Source of the DNA: Eriocheir sinensis
Taxonomy: Eukaryota > Arthropoda > Malacostraca > Decapoda > Varunidae
Reading direction: 5' to 3'
Assembly (NCBI RefSeq): GCF_024679095.1
Contig: NC_066517.1
Span: 20,228,540-20,292,539 of the forward strand
Length of the DNA stretch: 64,000 bases
Positions within the stretch are counted from its first letter, which is position 1, and every line of letters starts with the position of its first letter. This document shows, in pieces, positions 10,827 through 22,030 of the stretch. A program made the translations under genes and the position numbers. The notes below the pieces were generated by a model, which did not search any database, was not told the origin of the DNA, and saw only the letters and a list, made by a program, of their open reading frames with translations.

Positions 10827-11639
10827 AATTAGTCTACAATGTCCTGATTCCTTCCTATATTTCCTAATTGATTTCTTCTTTACTGTTTCCTAGGGTTCTG
10901 TAATTAACCTATTTTGGTTTGTGTGTGTGAATGTATAATGTATAGAAAACATGTCTTTCATACACACATAAAATTAATCATACAAGACTCATTCATCCTA
11001 AGAACTCTTGAAAATTCATTTAGAAAAACATCATTCTTATAAACTGCCAATCATAAAACACATTCATATAAAAATCATTCTTATAAACTGTCATTCAACC
11101 CCCCCCCAAAAAAAAATATAGATAAACTCGTTCATTGAAAATCTAAGAAAACAATCATTCATACCCCCTTTCAAAAAAAAAAAAAAAAAGATCCCCTCAA
11201 ATCATAAAGACTAATCTGTCCCCCTCATAAAAAGCCATTACGTACTCGTCCTCTTAGTCACGCCAGCTGGAGGACTAACAATAAGTGGCACATTAACTTA
11301 ACAGAACGAGGGTACAGGGAGGAAGGAGTCGTACTCGAGAGGAACACACAAAAACGAGGTCACGAAGTTCGGGTCTTTGGAGCGAAGTAGACAAACAGGG
11401 CTCGCGGGAACACTGATGTACTTAGCCTGGTTCCCGAGGCGTCTGTTTAAAGGGGCAATAACCGTTAGTATTAGTGGTAATGGTGTGTTCCTTTGGTCCG
11501 GCTTTCCCGTTAATTACATGTTCTATTTATTTATTTGGTGCGTTTGTTGTTTTTGTCTTCATTTATAACTTATTTTTTTCTCACTGTACCATTATTTTAC
11601 TTTAGTACTTGCCAGAATTCTGATGTCAATTTAATTTCC
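10827..11639. other. Unique AT-rich region with short internal repeats, no gene seen
   Basis: ATCATTCTTATAAACTG occurs twice at about 11030 and 11078, giving a 48 bp local duplication. Poly-C/A runs lie near 11100-11115 and 11171-11190. From 11230 to 11520 the sequence is mixed and GC-richer. No coding signature was found. Confidence 0.5.
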
Positions 11640-12390
11640 TCTTATTTCACGTTTTACCTCCTTTTCATTCTCTGTTGTTGCTCTCCATCCTTTCCTTCGG
11701 TCTTACTTCGTTCTCCATTGCATTCCTTTCCTTGTTTTGTTCTCGCCTTTACTGTAAATTTATTCCTCTATTGTTTTACCTTTTACTTCCATTTTATTCT
11801 GTGTTGTTGCTCTCCATCTTCTCCTCCGTTCCTTATTCCATCATCCTCCCATGTCTTTCTCAGGTGTATCTTCATTTTGATATTTTTTGATGCAATTTCC
11901 GTTTTACTCCGCGTCTACTCCATCCATACTGTTGCGCCTGATCCTCGTTATCCTATTTTTACTTCTCTTTCTGTATCTTCTTTTTAGAGTGTGAGTTTTC
12001 CCGTCAAATATCTCCCATCTTGTTTTACTTCCCACGTCCATTCCTTTACGACTGTTGCTTCCCATTCTTTCCTTCCTCTCTTACTTTTTCTTTGGCGCCG
12101 AGGTAAATGTCAACAGTTGCTAGTATTGGTGGAAGTGTTTTCTTGCTTTAGTCCGCTTTTTCCTGTTAGTCCACCCATTTCTGTTTTATTCCATGCGTTC
12201 TCTCTTTCACTATTGCTTTTTTCCTTTCTTCCATGTTTCATACTTTGGCTCTTTTCTCTCCATCATTTCCTTTCCTTATTTTGCTCTAGTTTAGTTTTTC
12301 TTGTTAGCGTATCCATCTTTTATAACATTTTCTTACCTTTCATTGCCTATTGTTGCTTTTTTATCATTTCTTAACTTTTCTCTTTCTTTA
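11640..12390. repeat. Degenerate pyrimidine-rich tandem array, unit about 116-163 bp
   Basis: A core TTTTACYTCC...TGTTGCTCYCCATCYTT recurs with starts near 11655, 11785, 11901, 12022, 12185 and 12330. The copies are strongly diverged. The plus strand is T and C rich. Confidence 0.65.
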
Positions 12391-12639
12391 TTCCACCTTT
12401 TCTTTCGACCCTTCATTCATCTCTATCTCCTTTCCTTCCTCTCCTCCAAACCAAACTCTCCTTCCAGTCCTCCTTCCCCTTTAGCCAACCATCTGTTTCC
12501 TCCATACCTCCACCTTCCCTCAGTCTCCTTCCCTCTCTCCTTCCTCCATTTCTCCTTCCCTCTCTTTTAAGCAACCACTTACTCCCTACCTTCATCTTCC
12601 CTCCGTTTCTCCTTCCCTCTCCTTCTTGTCCATTCTCCG
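12391..12639. repeat. CT-rich low-complexity tract
   Basis: Pyrimidine-rich sequence with TCCTTCCCTC words continues from the preceding array. Confidence 0.7.
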
Positions 12640-12990
12640 GGCACTACTGCATCTAGCGTGCTGTATATTCTGCCTTTGTCCGGCCGCCAATATCCATCAG
12701 GGACTGGCGAGTAAGATTGGCCTGTTCTCTGTTTAGGATGACGGCCCACAAAAGCAGTGGTCCTGGGCGCGGTCGGTCTCAATATCGGGCGGCCTCGGCA
12801 GCTCTTGGTTGGGGATCTATAAGGCAGCCAGAAGCGACGGGTCTCAATATTAGGGGCTGACTCTACCGGCCAATTAGATCCCGCGTCGAGTCTAGCCTAG
12901 CCGAGTTGAGGAGAGCGGAGGAGAAGAGAGGAGAGCGAAGGCCTGGCGGGAGGTAGTGAAACACGGCTCATAGTTACCGTAGAGTTTGTC
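12640..12990. other. GC- and CpG-richer unique island
   Basis: About 350 bp of complex sequence. GGTCTCAATATYRGGG occurs twice, about 65 bp apart (near 12776 and 12840), a small local duplication. A TATAAGG motif at 12818-12824 precedes the second copy. No exon is recognisable. Confidence 0.45.
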
Positions 12991-13291
12991 GCCCCCACCC
13001 GATTTAGATTATTTTTTCTTCAGTTGTTTGTCGTATATATTATTTTTTCTTCATGTTTTTTTATTGTTTTATCTATATTTGTGTTAGTTTTTCATTAATT
13101 AACGCATTGCTCCTGTTTTTGTTTGATGTGTGTGTGTGTGTGTTTGCTCTCACGCTTCACTGATGAATTTTGCATTTTCATTAATTTATTTTTTTCACGG
13201 GCAATTAGATTTTATTATTGAATTGTATTATTTATTAGTACACATGCGAGGAATTATAGGCCTGACGTATTTACAAAATTCAATGATTTAT

Positions 13292-13293
<2 letters not shown>
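12991..13293. other. AT-rich unique spacer with a short GT run
   Basis: AT-rich sequence with a short GT run at about 13125-13142. No gene is seen. Confidence 0.5.

Positions 13294-13351
<58 letters not shown>
13294..13351. repeat. (CA)n microsatellite
   Basis: Perfect CA tract of about 58 bp. Confidence 0.96.
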
Positions 13352-13737
13352 ATAACCGTATCCAGGGCCTCCCAACCTAACAGTGGTGCCAATAACCAAA
13401 GGAAACAGGGCCGCCAACAGATGCGTCCCATTACCACCCATTCCCTCCTCTCCGTCCCTCCTCTCCCCTCCCTCCCTCTCCCTCCCTTGCCTTGCGGTAT
13501 CAGCTGTTAGGTGTAAACAATAACTCGTTTCCATGGCAACCATTGTCGGGCCGGAGGACACCATCTGGCGGGCGGGGGATAAATCTTTCTTATTGCACCA
13601 ACTTGGGTCTAATTACATGTTGTGTATTGCGGGTTGTTGTTGTTTTTTGTATGTGAAATGGGGGTGGTTTACGGGTGGTGTTATGGTGGTGGCCGGGATG
13701 AGCTTCTTTTGGGTTATTGGTCGGGGTGTAGGGAGGT
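13352..13737. other. Mixed unique region, no gene seen
   Basis: A CT-rich stretch at 13441-13495 is followed by complex sequence and then G/T-rich sequence. The short open frames on both strands lack any recognisable domain. Confidence 0.45.
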
Positions 13738-14250
13738 GCAGAGGGAGGGAAGGGAGTGTAGGATTGTGTTGGAAGACTCATGATTCTTAACAGTGGTGGG
13801 CGCAGAGGGAGGGAAGGGAGTGTAGGATTGTGTTGGAAGACTCATGATTCTTAACAGTGGTGGTCGCAGAGCAGAAAGATTGTAGTATAGGAATGTAGGA
13901 AAGTGAATAAGGGGAGGCAGTGTAAGATTCTGGTGAAGGATATACATGTTTCTAAACAGTGGTGGTGACAGAGCTGTAAAAAATGTACTATAGACGTGTA
14001 ATAAGGATTGTGAGGAAGGATACTCCAAACATTTAAGGGATTAGAACAGAAAGATAATTGTGTAGGAGTAGAGAGAGGTGTAGAAGTGAATGGAGTGTTG
14101 GATTCTGGTGAGGGATATACTTGACTCTAAACAGTGGCAAGAGAGAGGTGAAAAATGTTATGGTATAGACGTGTAGCAAGGATTGTGGTGATGGATACTG
14201 GATTCTAAACAGTTGTGGTGACAGAACAGAAACGTTGTGGTGTAGAGATC
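13738..14250. repeat. Tandem array, units 64-107 bp
   Basis: The first two units (13738-13801 and 13802-13865) are nearly identical 64 bp copies. Related, more diverged units ending in CTAAACAGTGGTGG follow, with AACA cores near 13955, 14023, 14130 and 14208. Confidence 0.85.
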
Positions 14251-14322
14251 GGTACAGGCAAGAACAGGAAACATATGTGGGAAAAGAGGCGTAGAGAAAG
14301 GGAGTGGACTGGTTGTTGAGGA

Positions 14323-14324
<2 letters not shown>

Positions 14325-14356
<32 letters not shown>
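14325..14356. repeat. (GT)n microsatellite
   Basis: Perfect GT tract of 32 bp. Confidence 0.95.
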
Positions 14357-14358
<2 letters not shown>

Positions 14359-15228
14359 ATTTTCTATGGGTGTTGTTGGTGATAGTTAAAATTTTGTGCA
14401 TGATTTGTCACTGTAATATATATATACGGGGCGCGTCAAGCCCATATTTCGTGCATTTTTATATTATGGCGCGTGACAAAGGAGAAAAACGGCTGTGTGC
14501 ATGGAAGTATGAAAAACAAGGAAATACGTGAAGGGTGAGCGTTAGGTAAATATTGTACACGGGTTAAAATAAAGAAATGATAAATGGACAGTAAAGAAAT
14601 AAAGAAATTGATATATGTTTAGAATGAGAAAAAAATATCAGGTTCAATCTCTCGTATATTAGAGTAAGGAAGAAAAATTCATGACAAAAGGGAGGAAGAA
14701 AGTTAAACAGTAATAAAGAAGAACATGACAAAGAGAGAAAAATAGCCCCCCAAAAAAGAAGCAATAAAAAAGTGAAAAAATATATGTTGAAAACTTCATA
14801 AAACAGGAACAAAGGAACAATAAAGACGATGAAGCCGATGAAAGAAAGAAAGGGACGCAGAAAACAGGGAAAAAAGACGAAGACGGGGAAAGAAATTGAG
14901 ACAAGGAGAGAAAGACCTTAGAAAGTCAGTAAAAGAAAAAGAAAACAAGTAAATTAAGAACAGCAAGAAGGTGAGAGAAAAAAGAAAGAGAATGAAGGAA
15001 AACGGAAAGCCCAGAATAACAGAAAATATTAAGAGGTATAATATTGTTACTTCGGGAACAGGACGACGAAGGAAATTAAATCTAGGAAAAAGATACCTAA
15101 AAAGAACTAAATTAAAAAGAAGAAAATAAATTAAAGATGAAATGGATAGAAAAAAAAAGAAAATAAAGGGAAAGGGAAAAAAAAGATAAACAAAAGTACT
15201 TAAATAATGACTCCTGAATCCCTCTCAC
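14357..15228. other. A-rich purine-biased region, no gene seen
   Basis: Plus strand is rich in A and G over about 870 bp (AAAGAAAGAAA words). Minus-strand open frames are Phe/Ser/Leu-rich and follow the composition. Confidence 0.55.
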
Positions 15229-15960
15229 CATAATATGATAAACAGGGAAATAGTACAGACGAAAAAAGGAAAATCAAAATCAAAAATGGAAAACTAAATA
15301 ATAATGATAAATAACAAATGAATAATAAAAAAAGAAGGAATGAAGAATAATAATCAATAATACCAAACTCTGAAATATAATGAAAACAAATGAAAAATAG
15401 ATAATAATGATGATAGATAATGATAGATAATAATGATGATAGATAATGATAATGATAGATAATAATGATGATAGATAATAATGATGAAAAATAGATAATA
15501 ATGATGAGAAGTCTCAACGCATAATGAAAACAAATAAAAAATACTAGAGACGAAGAAAAGGAAAAGAAAAGCGAAATAAAAAAATAAAAAAACTTACCTA
15601 AACCATAACAAGGAATGAAAAACAATAATCAGTCACACCAGAATCCCTCAAAGCATAATGAAACCGAACGAAAAATAGTATAGACAAAAAAAAAAAAGGA
15701 AAAAAGAAAAGCCAAATAAAAAAATAAACTAACTAACACAATAACACATAACCCTCCTTCCCCTCCTTCTTCACCCCCACCCTCTCCCTCCCTCCCTCCT
15801 GTCCCGTGTAGCATAGATTGAAAAAGTATAATATAGACAAAAAAGAAAAGGGGAAAAAACTAACAGCCGCCTTCCTCCCCACCCTCGCTCTCCCTCCCTC
15901 CTGTCCCGTATAGCATAGATTGAAAAAGTATAATAAAGAGTAAAAAAGAAAAGGAAAGAA
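15229..15960. repeat. Tandem array, units 102-158 bp, with embedded ATAATGATGATAG repeats
   Basis: CATAATGAAAACAAA...GAAAAATAG cores lie at 15229, 15375, 15520, 15654, 15812 and 15914 (spacings 146, 145, 134, 158 and 102). A short-unit expansion of GATAATAATGATGATA occupies about 15387-15507. The last two units share CCTGTCCCGTRTAGCATAGA at about 15798 and 15900. Confidence 0.8.
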
Positions 15961-16018
15961 AAAACAAACAATGACAGCCGCCTTCATCATACCCCCCCCT
16001 CCACCACCACCACCACCA
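15961..16018. repeat. C-rich and CCA repeat
   Basis: A poly-C patch and a CCA run (about 16001-16020) border the following island. Confidence 0.75.
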
Positions 16019-16290
16019 CCGCCCGTACCCTCGCCGCGGGACACAGTAAGCTCCCCACAAATCAGTGTTAATGGCGCCTTGCCCGAACACTGTGTTGACG
16101 CCGCCACAATGCCGCGCCGCCAGGTATTATGAAGCGGAGAATGGTAGAGTTCATTAGCGGGGCACAATGGCGACTAAAGGGCTGGCGCGGCGATGAGGGC
16201 TGCGCCAGACACGACCCAGATCACTCCCGCTATTTATAGAGGCCGAACTGGAGGCAGGAGGAGCGGCAGCGGCCCGGGGGTGGAGCTTGT
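16019..16290 (-). promoter_or_regulatory. CpG-rich island with a TATA-box match on the minus strand
   Basis: About 270 bp of GC- and CpG-rich unique sequence. On the minus strand TATAAATAG at 16230-16238 fits the TATA consensus TATAWAWR and is followed by a GC-rich stretch. No initiator motif at +1 and no downstream exon could be recognised, so promoter function is speculative. Confidence 0.2.
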
Positions 16291-16798
16291 CTGCTGGTGG
16301 TGGTGAAGGTGGTGGTGGGATTGGGGTGGTGGTGATAGTGGTGGTGGTGGTAGTGATGGAGGAAGAGGAGAGAGATGACGGTTAGGAGGAAGAGTGGAAA
16401 AGGAGAGGAGGAGAGACACGACAGAAGGGGAAGGAGGAGGAGGTAAAACAGGAGGAGGAGGAGGATGAAGAAAGGGTATAGAAGGGGAGTAGAAGTAATA
16501 GGAGGAGGAAGAGGAGGGAGATGACGGTTAGGAGGAAGAGTGGAAAGGGAGAGAAGGAGAGACACAACAGAATGAGAAGGAGGAGGAGACACACACCAGA
16601 AGGAGGAGGATGAAGAAAGGGTATAGAAGGGGAGTAGAAGTAAGAGGAGGAGGAAGTCTTAGAGATGAAAAGTTATGGAGTGACGAAAAAGCAAAGTTAA
16701 ACGTAGGGAAAAAGGAAAAAGTGGAAAGACAAAGGGAGAGAGGGAGGAAGGTTAAGAGGGAGGGATGAAAAATAATAAAGGTAGTGGAAGGGAGGAGA
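16291..16798. repeat. Purine-rich block with GGT and GGA repeats and a local duplication
   Basis: GTGGTGGTG words at 16296-16355 are followed by GA-rich sequence. GAGATGACGGTTAGGAGGAA occurs near 16371 and 16519, about 148 bp apart, with AAGAAAGGGTATAGAAGGGG near 16465 and 16614, so this is again a tandem duplication with a unit of about 148 bp. Confidence 0.75.
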
Positions 16799-17460
16799 TT
16801 AGGTTAGTAGGGAGACAATGGGGCGAGGGAGGAAAGGAGGAGAGTGAGATTGAGGGAGGAGTAAAGGGAAAAAGAGGGAGGAGGAGAGAAAGTAGGTTAG
16901 TAGGGAGATAGTGGAGGGAGGGAGAACTGGATAAACGTGGAGATGGAGGGAGGAGGAGATTAGGGAAGAGGGAGATTGAGAAGAGAGAGATTGAGGGAGG
17001 AGTAAAGGGGAAAAGATGGAGAGGAAGGAAGTAGGTTTGTAGGGAGATAGCGGAGGGAGGGAGAACTGGATAAACGTGGAGATGGAGGGAGGAGGAGATT
17101 AGGGAAGAGGGAGATTGAGAAGAGAGAGATTAAGGGAGGAGTAAAGGGAGAAAGAGGGAGAGGAAGGAAGTAGGTTAGTAGGGAGATAGTGGAGGGAGGG
17201 AGAACTGGATAAACCTGGAGATGGAGGGAGGAGGAGATTAGGGAAGAGGGAGATTGAGAAGAGAGAGATTAAGGGAGGAGTAAAGGGAGAAAGAGGGAGA
17301 GGAAAGTAGGTTAGGGAGATAGAGATAGGAGGAGGAAGAAGGGATAAACCTGAGATTGAGAAGAGATAGATTAAGGGAGGAGTTAAGGGAGAAAGAGGGA
17401 GAGGAAGGAAGTAGGTTAGTAGGGAGATAGTGGAGGGAGGGAGGAAAGGAAGTGAGTGAG
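16799..17460. repeat. Tandem array, unit 139 bp, well conserved
   Basis: GTAGGTTNGTAGGGAGATAG starts at 16892, 17031, 17170, 17306 (shortened) and 17411, with a partial copy near 16799. Spacings are 139, 139, 136 and 105. Units also share GGATAAACNTGGAGATGGAG and GATTGAGAAGAGAGAGATT. The plus strand is almost entirely purine. Confidence 0.92.
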
Positions 17461-17880
17461 AGCGGGGGGGGGGGGGAGTAAGAGGGGAGAGAGAGACAGA
17501 AGAGTAAGAGGGAAGGGGAGAGGGAGGGAAGGGCAGAAGGGTAAAAGGGTATTGAGTGTAGGCTATTTGCTCTTTTCCAGAATGTATGGAGGTTAGTGGG
17601 GTCAGTCTGCGAGGGTGAAGGTAATGGTGGTGGTGGTCGTTAAAGGGGTGTAAGTGTAGGTGTTGGTGGGGTGTGTTGGTAGTGTTGTGAAGATCTGGGT
17701 TGTTTTGTGTTTCTGGGTGTGGGAAGGAAAAAAAAAAGGTGTCCCTCTAAAAACTTCCACGATCACGACTCTTATTGGCGTTACGTTATGTGTTGTTAGC
17801 CTTGGTAAGGGAAACATTTAAACTTTGAAGCCCCCAAAATAATACCGTGTCGAAACTTTCAGGTACGAACCGGTGTTAAA
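17461..17880. other. Poly-G run, purine block and mixed spacer
   Basis: A G-run of 13 lies at 17464-17476, followed by GA-rich DNA and a G/T-rich stretch (17590-17700). No gene is seen. Confidence 0.55.
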
Positions 17881-18262
17881 AAAAAGTAGCTTAACAACAA
17901 CAACCATAACAACAGCAACTGCGACAGAAAAGAGTGTAAATTGAAAAAGAGAAAATGAGAAAAAAATATGGAGATAAAACTTTAAAAAAAAACCTAGAAA
18001 AAACATAGAAAAAAAGCTATACAATAAACTAGAAAGAAACAGAAAAAAACAAGAAAAAAACAAAGAAAAAAACTAGAAAAAAAGGTATATATAGAGAAAA
18101 CCTGAAAAAAACAAAGCCGTACAGAAAAAAAAAAAAACTTGTATCAACACTGCAACAACGACACCAACAGCCGCAGAAGGGGTGAACAGAGAGAAAAAGA
18201 GAGAGGCAGATAAAGAAAGATAGATAGACAGAGATACAGAAAGGATACAAAAACAAAACCAC
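17881..18262. other. A-rich tract, no gene seen
   Basis: AAAAAACTAGAAAAAA-type words dominate the plus strand. Minus-strand frames are Phe-rich translations of this composition. Confidence 0.6.
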
Positions 18263-18640
18263 ACAGAAAACAAACAAACATATATATACTGCATATTGGC
18301 CGCCCCTTCCCTCCCCCCCCCCCCACACACACACACACACACACACGAGACGAGGAAGCAAGCAACCAACTTTTACCACACTAGAAACAAAAAAAAAACA
18401 AAAAAAAAAGAAAAGAACTCATAATACAACACTGCCATGTATCATACTTCCCCGACGCTATTCCCAAGACCTTACAGAAAAACAAACAAACATTTATACA
18501 GCATACTACCCCCCCTCCCCCCTCACCCCCCCGACAAGGCGAGGACTAACTTTTACCACACTAGAAACGAGAAGAAGAAAAGAAAAATAATAGCGCAACA
18601 CCCCCGTGAATCATACTTTCCTCGCGCTATTTCCCGGGCG
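18263..18640. repeat. Two-copy tandem duplication, about 170-210 bp
   Basis: ACAGAAAAACAAACAAACAT near 18263 and 18474, TTTTACCACACTAGAAAC at 18371 and 18551, and ATCATACTTYCC at 18441 and 18610 mark two diverged copies. Length differs because copy one carries a C-run plus (CA)n at 18315-18346 where copy two has CT/C-rich sequence. Confidence 0.82.
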
Positions 18641-18926
18641 TTTACGAGTGGGATCAGAATCTTTAACGAGGCAAACTTTTGAAGGCCTGGAGTTTGTTGT
18701 GGTCAATAGGAAGGGGATCAGGCCGGGAAAATACATAACGAGAGCGTAAAGTTATCTGTGAAGGCATTCCAAGTCACTGTGCCGCGAGGGGAAGGGAGGG
18801 GAGGGGAGGGGGGAAGAAAGGGAGTGGGAGAGGGAGCAAGAGGAGTGAATTCCCTTTGGCTTCACGGCTCCTTGCTCAGTACACTCGCGCCTGGTGGTGG
18901 CGTAAAGGATTTGGTGTGCTCTCTCA
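18641..18926. other. Unique island with a G-rich patch
   Basis: Mixed sequence. GGGG runs at 18788-18812 on the plus strand could fold as a G-quadruplex. No gene is seen. Confidence 0.45.

Positions 18927-19001
<75 letters not shown>
18927..19001. repeat. (CT)n microsatellite
   Basis: CT tract of about 75 bp with two minor interruptions near its start. Confidence 0.95.
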
Positions 19002-19003
<2 letters not shown>

Positions 19004-19168
19004 CCGCCTCTATCTATCTTGGTCTATCTGTGTATCTATTTATGTTTCTTTATCTTTTAACTTTATTTTTATCTTTTTTTCCTGCTATCCATCTTACCTT
19101 ATCTGATTTTTTTTACATATCTCTGGTGGCATTTTGTTTATATTTTTGTCTATTTGAACCAGTTTGTG

Positions 19169-19172
<4 letters not shown>
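19002..19172. other. Spacer between two CT tracts
   Basis: T-rich sequence with TATCT words near 19010-19040. No gene is seen. Confidence 0.55.

Positions 19173-19242
<70 letters not shown>
19173..19242. repeat. (CT)n microsatellite
   Basis: Perfect CT tract of about 70 bp. Confidence 0.96.
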
Positions 19243-19247
<5 letters not shown>

Positions 19248-19674
19248 CTCTCTCATTCGACTGTCTGGGCAAGGCGCGGCTCAGGTGACTTGATTGATGT
19301 TCGGTCAGGTGTGTGGCGGTACCTGGGCGTTTTTTGTGTCATTAATTTCCTCTTTATTGCTGTTTAATGGCGTGGCATTGTGGACTCGGGGGGTGAGGTG
19401 AATGGCCTTATAGTGTTGTTCATGTGTTTGTTGTTGTTGTTGTTGTTGTTAATGAAGTGCTTGTTCCTGTTTAATGGGCGTTGTGAATATGGTCTCGCTT
19501 TTTGGAACTGTTTTTTTTTATGCGTTTTAGTAATTAGTGGTTTGGTAATGGCCTTCAGTGATAAATTAATAGTCTGTCCTTTTTTATTGCTTTACCCGTT
19601 TTTCCTTTGTTTTTGTTGCCTTTTTTTTTTTTCGGAGTGTTTTGTTTTACCTGTTGTCTCTGGTTGTGTCTTGT
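19243..19674. other. Unique T/G-rich region
   Basis: Two CAGGTG E-boxes lie near 19273 and 19306, and a TTG run lies at about 19430-19450. No gene is seen. Confidence 0.45.
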
Positions 19675-19862
19675 TTTAATTAGTCTTTCAGTTCAGGTTA
19701 ATTCACTGATTCTTTGTTTGCTCTTGATGATGAAATTTAGGTTGTGTTTTGTTTTCACTATATCGTTTGAATCCTCTTTAATTAGTCTTTCAGTTCAGGT
19801 TAATTCACTGATTCTTTGTTTACTCTTGATGATGAAATTTAGGTTGTGTTTTGTTTTCACTA
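19675..19862. repeat. Near-perfect tandem duplication, period 102 bp
   Basis: The 86 bp segment at 19675-19760 is repeated at 19777-19862 with a single mismatch. A 16 bp non-repeated spacer lies between the copies. The high identity suggests a recent duplication or gene conversion. Confidence 0.93.
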
Positions 19863-20779
19863 AATCCAAACTTTAATCTTTCTCTCCGTCCCTCACTTCT
19901 TGTTTCTTGTATTCTCTTCTCTTCTTCTCTAGTCCTCATGTTTCTTCTCTCATGTTCCCTCGTTTCCTCTTCTCCTTAGTTCATCTCCTATTCCTCTTCC
20001 CTTGCCCTGTTATTCCTCTTTCTTCACTCTCTCCTCCTCCCTAGTTCATCTTTTGTTTCTCTTCTCTTGCCTGTTATTTCTCTTTTGTTCCTCTCTTCCC
20101 TTGATTCCTCTCTTCTGGTTCGTGTCCTCTTCTCTTCCTTTCATCCTTCCCCTCTCCCCTGTGTCACCCCTCTGCACACCCACCCACACACACATGCACA
20201 CACAAGCACACAAGCAACCTTCCCTCCCCACCCACGCACCCACACACACAACGTAAAAATAAATTCCTCAGCTCTCCACCCGTAACACGATAAATTCCTC
20301 GCGTTTTACACCGCCCTAACCACACAGTACCTTTAATATAGAATAGTGTCCCCGCCCTAATCACGAGCCCTCCGTCTGCCACCTCCATTTTCACTCCCCT
20401 CGCCTGGCTCTCTCCTTTCACCCTCGGTTTTCGGCCTGTCTGTCTGTCTTTTTTTCGTCTCTTGTTATTCTGTTGTTCCTCCTCCTCCTCTTCTTCTCCT
20501 TTTGTTCTTTCTATATTGGTGTTCTTGGTCTGGTTTCTCTTTGTTTGTTTTTGTTCCTATTTCCTTTTTTCTCTTGATTTCTCGTTTTTTTATTTATTTA
20601 TCCGTCACTTGTACCTTGTTGGGTGTACGATCATTTTATTCCTCTTTTTTTGTTCCTTTTCATTTTCCCCTCTTTGTTTCTCCCATTTTTATTGTTTCTT
20701 CTTCTTTACCTGTTGTTCTCTCTCTCTGTTCCCCTTCGTTAGTTCATCTTTTTTTCTTTTATCGTTTCTGTTGTTCCTT
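19863..20779. repeat. Pyrimidine-rich low-complexity region
   Basis: CT-rich plus strand with TCTTCTCTT words, a CACACACA-like stretch at 20175-20250, and a mixed patch at 20250-20420. No coding evidence. Confidence 0.6.
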
Positions 20780-22030
20780 CTTCCCTCACCTCTTGTTTCC
20801 TTTACTTTTCCTTCTCTTCCTTCCCGGTTCATCTCCTTTTGTTTCTCTCGCCTTTCCGTGGTGTTCCCCTTTCGTTCCTCTCTTTGCTTCACCCTCGTTC
20901 ATCTCCGCTTGTTTTTCTTTTCGTTTTGTTACTCTTTTTCCTTTTTCCCTTACCTCCTATTCCTTCTACTCTCTGCTCTTCCTACCTTGTTCATTATCTT
21001 TCCTTCTTGTTCCCTTTTCGTTCCTCTTTTTGCTTCATCCATGGTTGACCTCCTTTCTTTCTTTTCCTTTTGTTACTCTTTCCTTTTCCTTTTTCCCTTA
21101 CCTCTTATTCCTTCTACTCTGTGCTTTTCCTACCTTGTTCATTCTCTTGCCTTGTTATTCCCCTTGCGTCCCTCTCTCCCCTTTCATCCCTCTCTTCTCC
21201 CTCGTGTCCTCTTCTCTTCCCCTTCATCCCTCTCCTCTCCCTCGTGTCGTCCCCTTCTCCGCGCTTCGCCGCTCCGCCCTCCCTTCAAACCTCACAGGGA
21301 AGCCACTGGTGGGTCGCTCGGTCAGGCGTTCTTCTCTGTGGCTGTTTGGGGGGATGCGGAATGCCAATCACGTGTGGCTATGGTTCACTCCTGTCCCTCC
21401 TCCTCCTCCTCCTCCTCCTGTTCCTTCACTCCCATGCTCTCTCTGCTTCTAACTGTTCTTTCTTTTCTATATGTCTGTTCTACGTTTCTTGTTGTTTGTT
21501 TGTCTTCCCATCATATTTTGTCCTGTTCTCCTCCTCCTCCTCCTCCTCCTCCTCCTCGTTCTCCTCCTGTTCCTTCACTCCCATGCTCCCTCTGGTTCTA
21601 ACTGTTCTTCCTTTTCTATATGTCTGTTCTACGTTTTTTGTTGTTTGTTTGCCTTCTCCTCATATTCTGGCCTGTTCTCCTCCTCCTCCTCCTCGTTCTC
21701 CTCCTGTTCCTTCACTCCTATGCTCCCTCTGCTTCTAACTGTCCTTTCTTTTCTATATGTCTGTTCTATGATTCTCGCTGTTTGTTTGTCTTCCCATCAT
21801 ATTCTGGCATGTTCTCCTCCTCCTCCTCCTACTCGTCCTCCTCCTGTTCCTTCACTCCTATGCTCCCTCTGGTTCTAACTGTTCTTCCTTTTCTATATGT
21901 CTGTTCTACGTTTCTTGTTGTTTGTTTGCCTTCCCATCATATTCTGGCATGTTCTCCTCCTCCTCCTCCTCCTCCTGTTCCTTTACCTCTGTTGTCTCTT
22001 CTCTCCTGTTGTCCCTCCTTTTCTTCATGT
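20780..22030. repeat. Pyrimidine-rich tandem array, unit about 131-160 bp
   Basis: The well-conserved part has TTCCTTCACTCC cores at 21421, 21570, 21707, 21847 and a diverged one at 21978 (spacings 149, 137, 140 and 131). Each unit also has CTATATGTCTGTTCTACG and a CTC run of variable length. Older units upstream share TTCCCTTACCTCYTATTCCT at about 20945 and 21093 (148 apart). The frames of 135-379 codons here arise from the repeat. Confidence 0.88.

Noticed and set aside
20462..21601. 379-codon Phe/Ser/Leu-rich frame resembling a membrane protein
   Set aside because: Hydrophobic residues come from TTC/CTC/TTT codons in a tandem array. Parallel frames of similar length exist over the same DNA.
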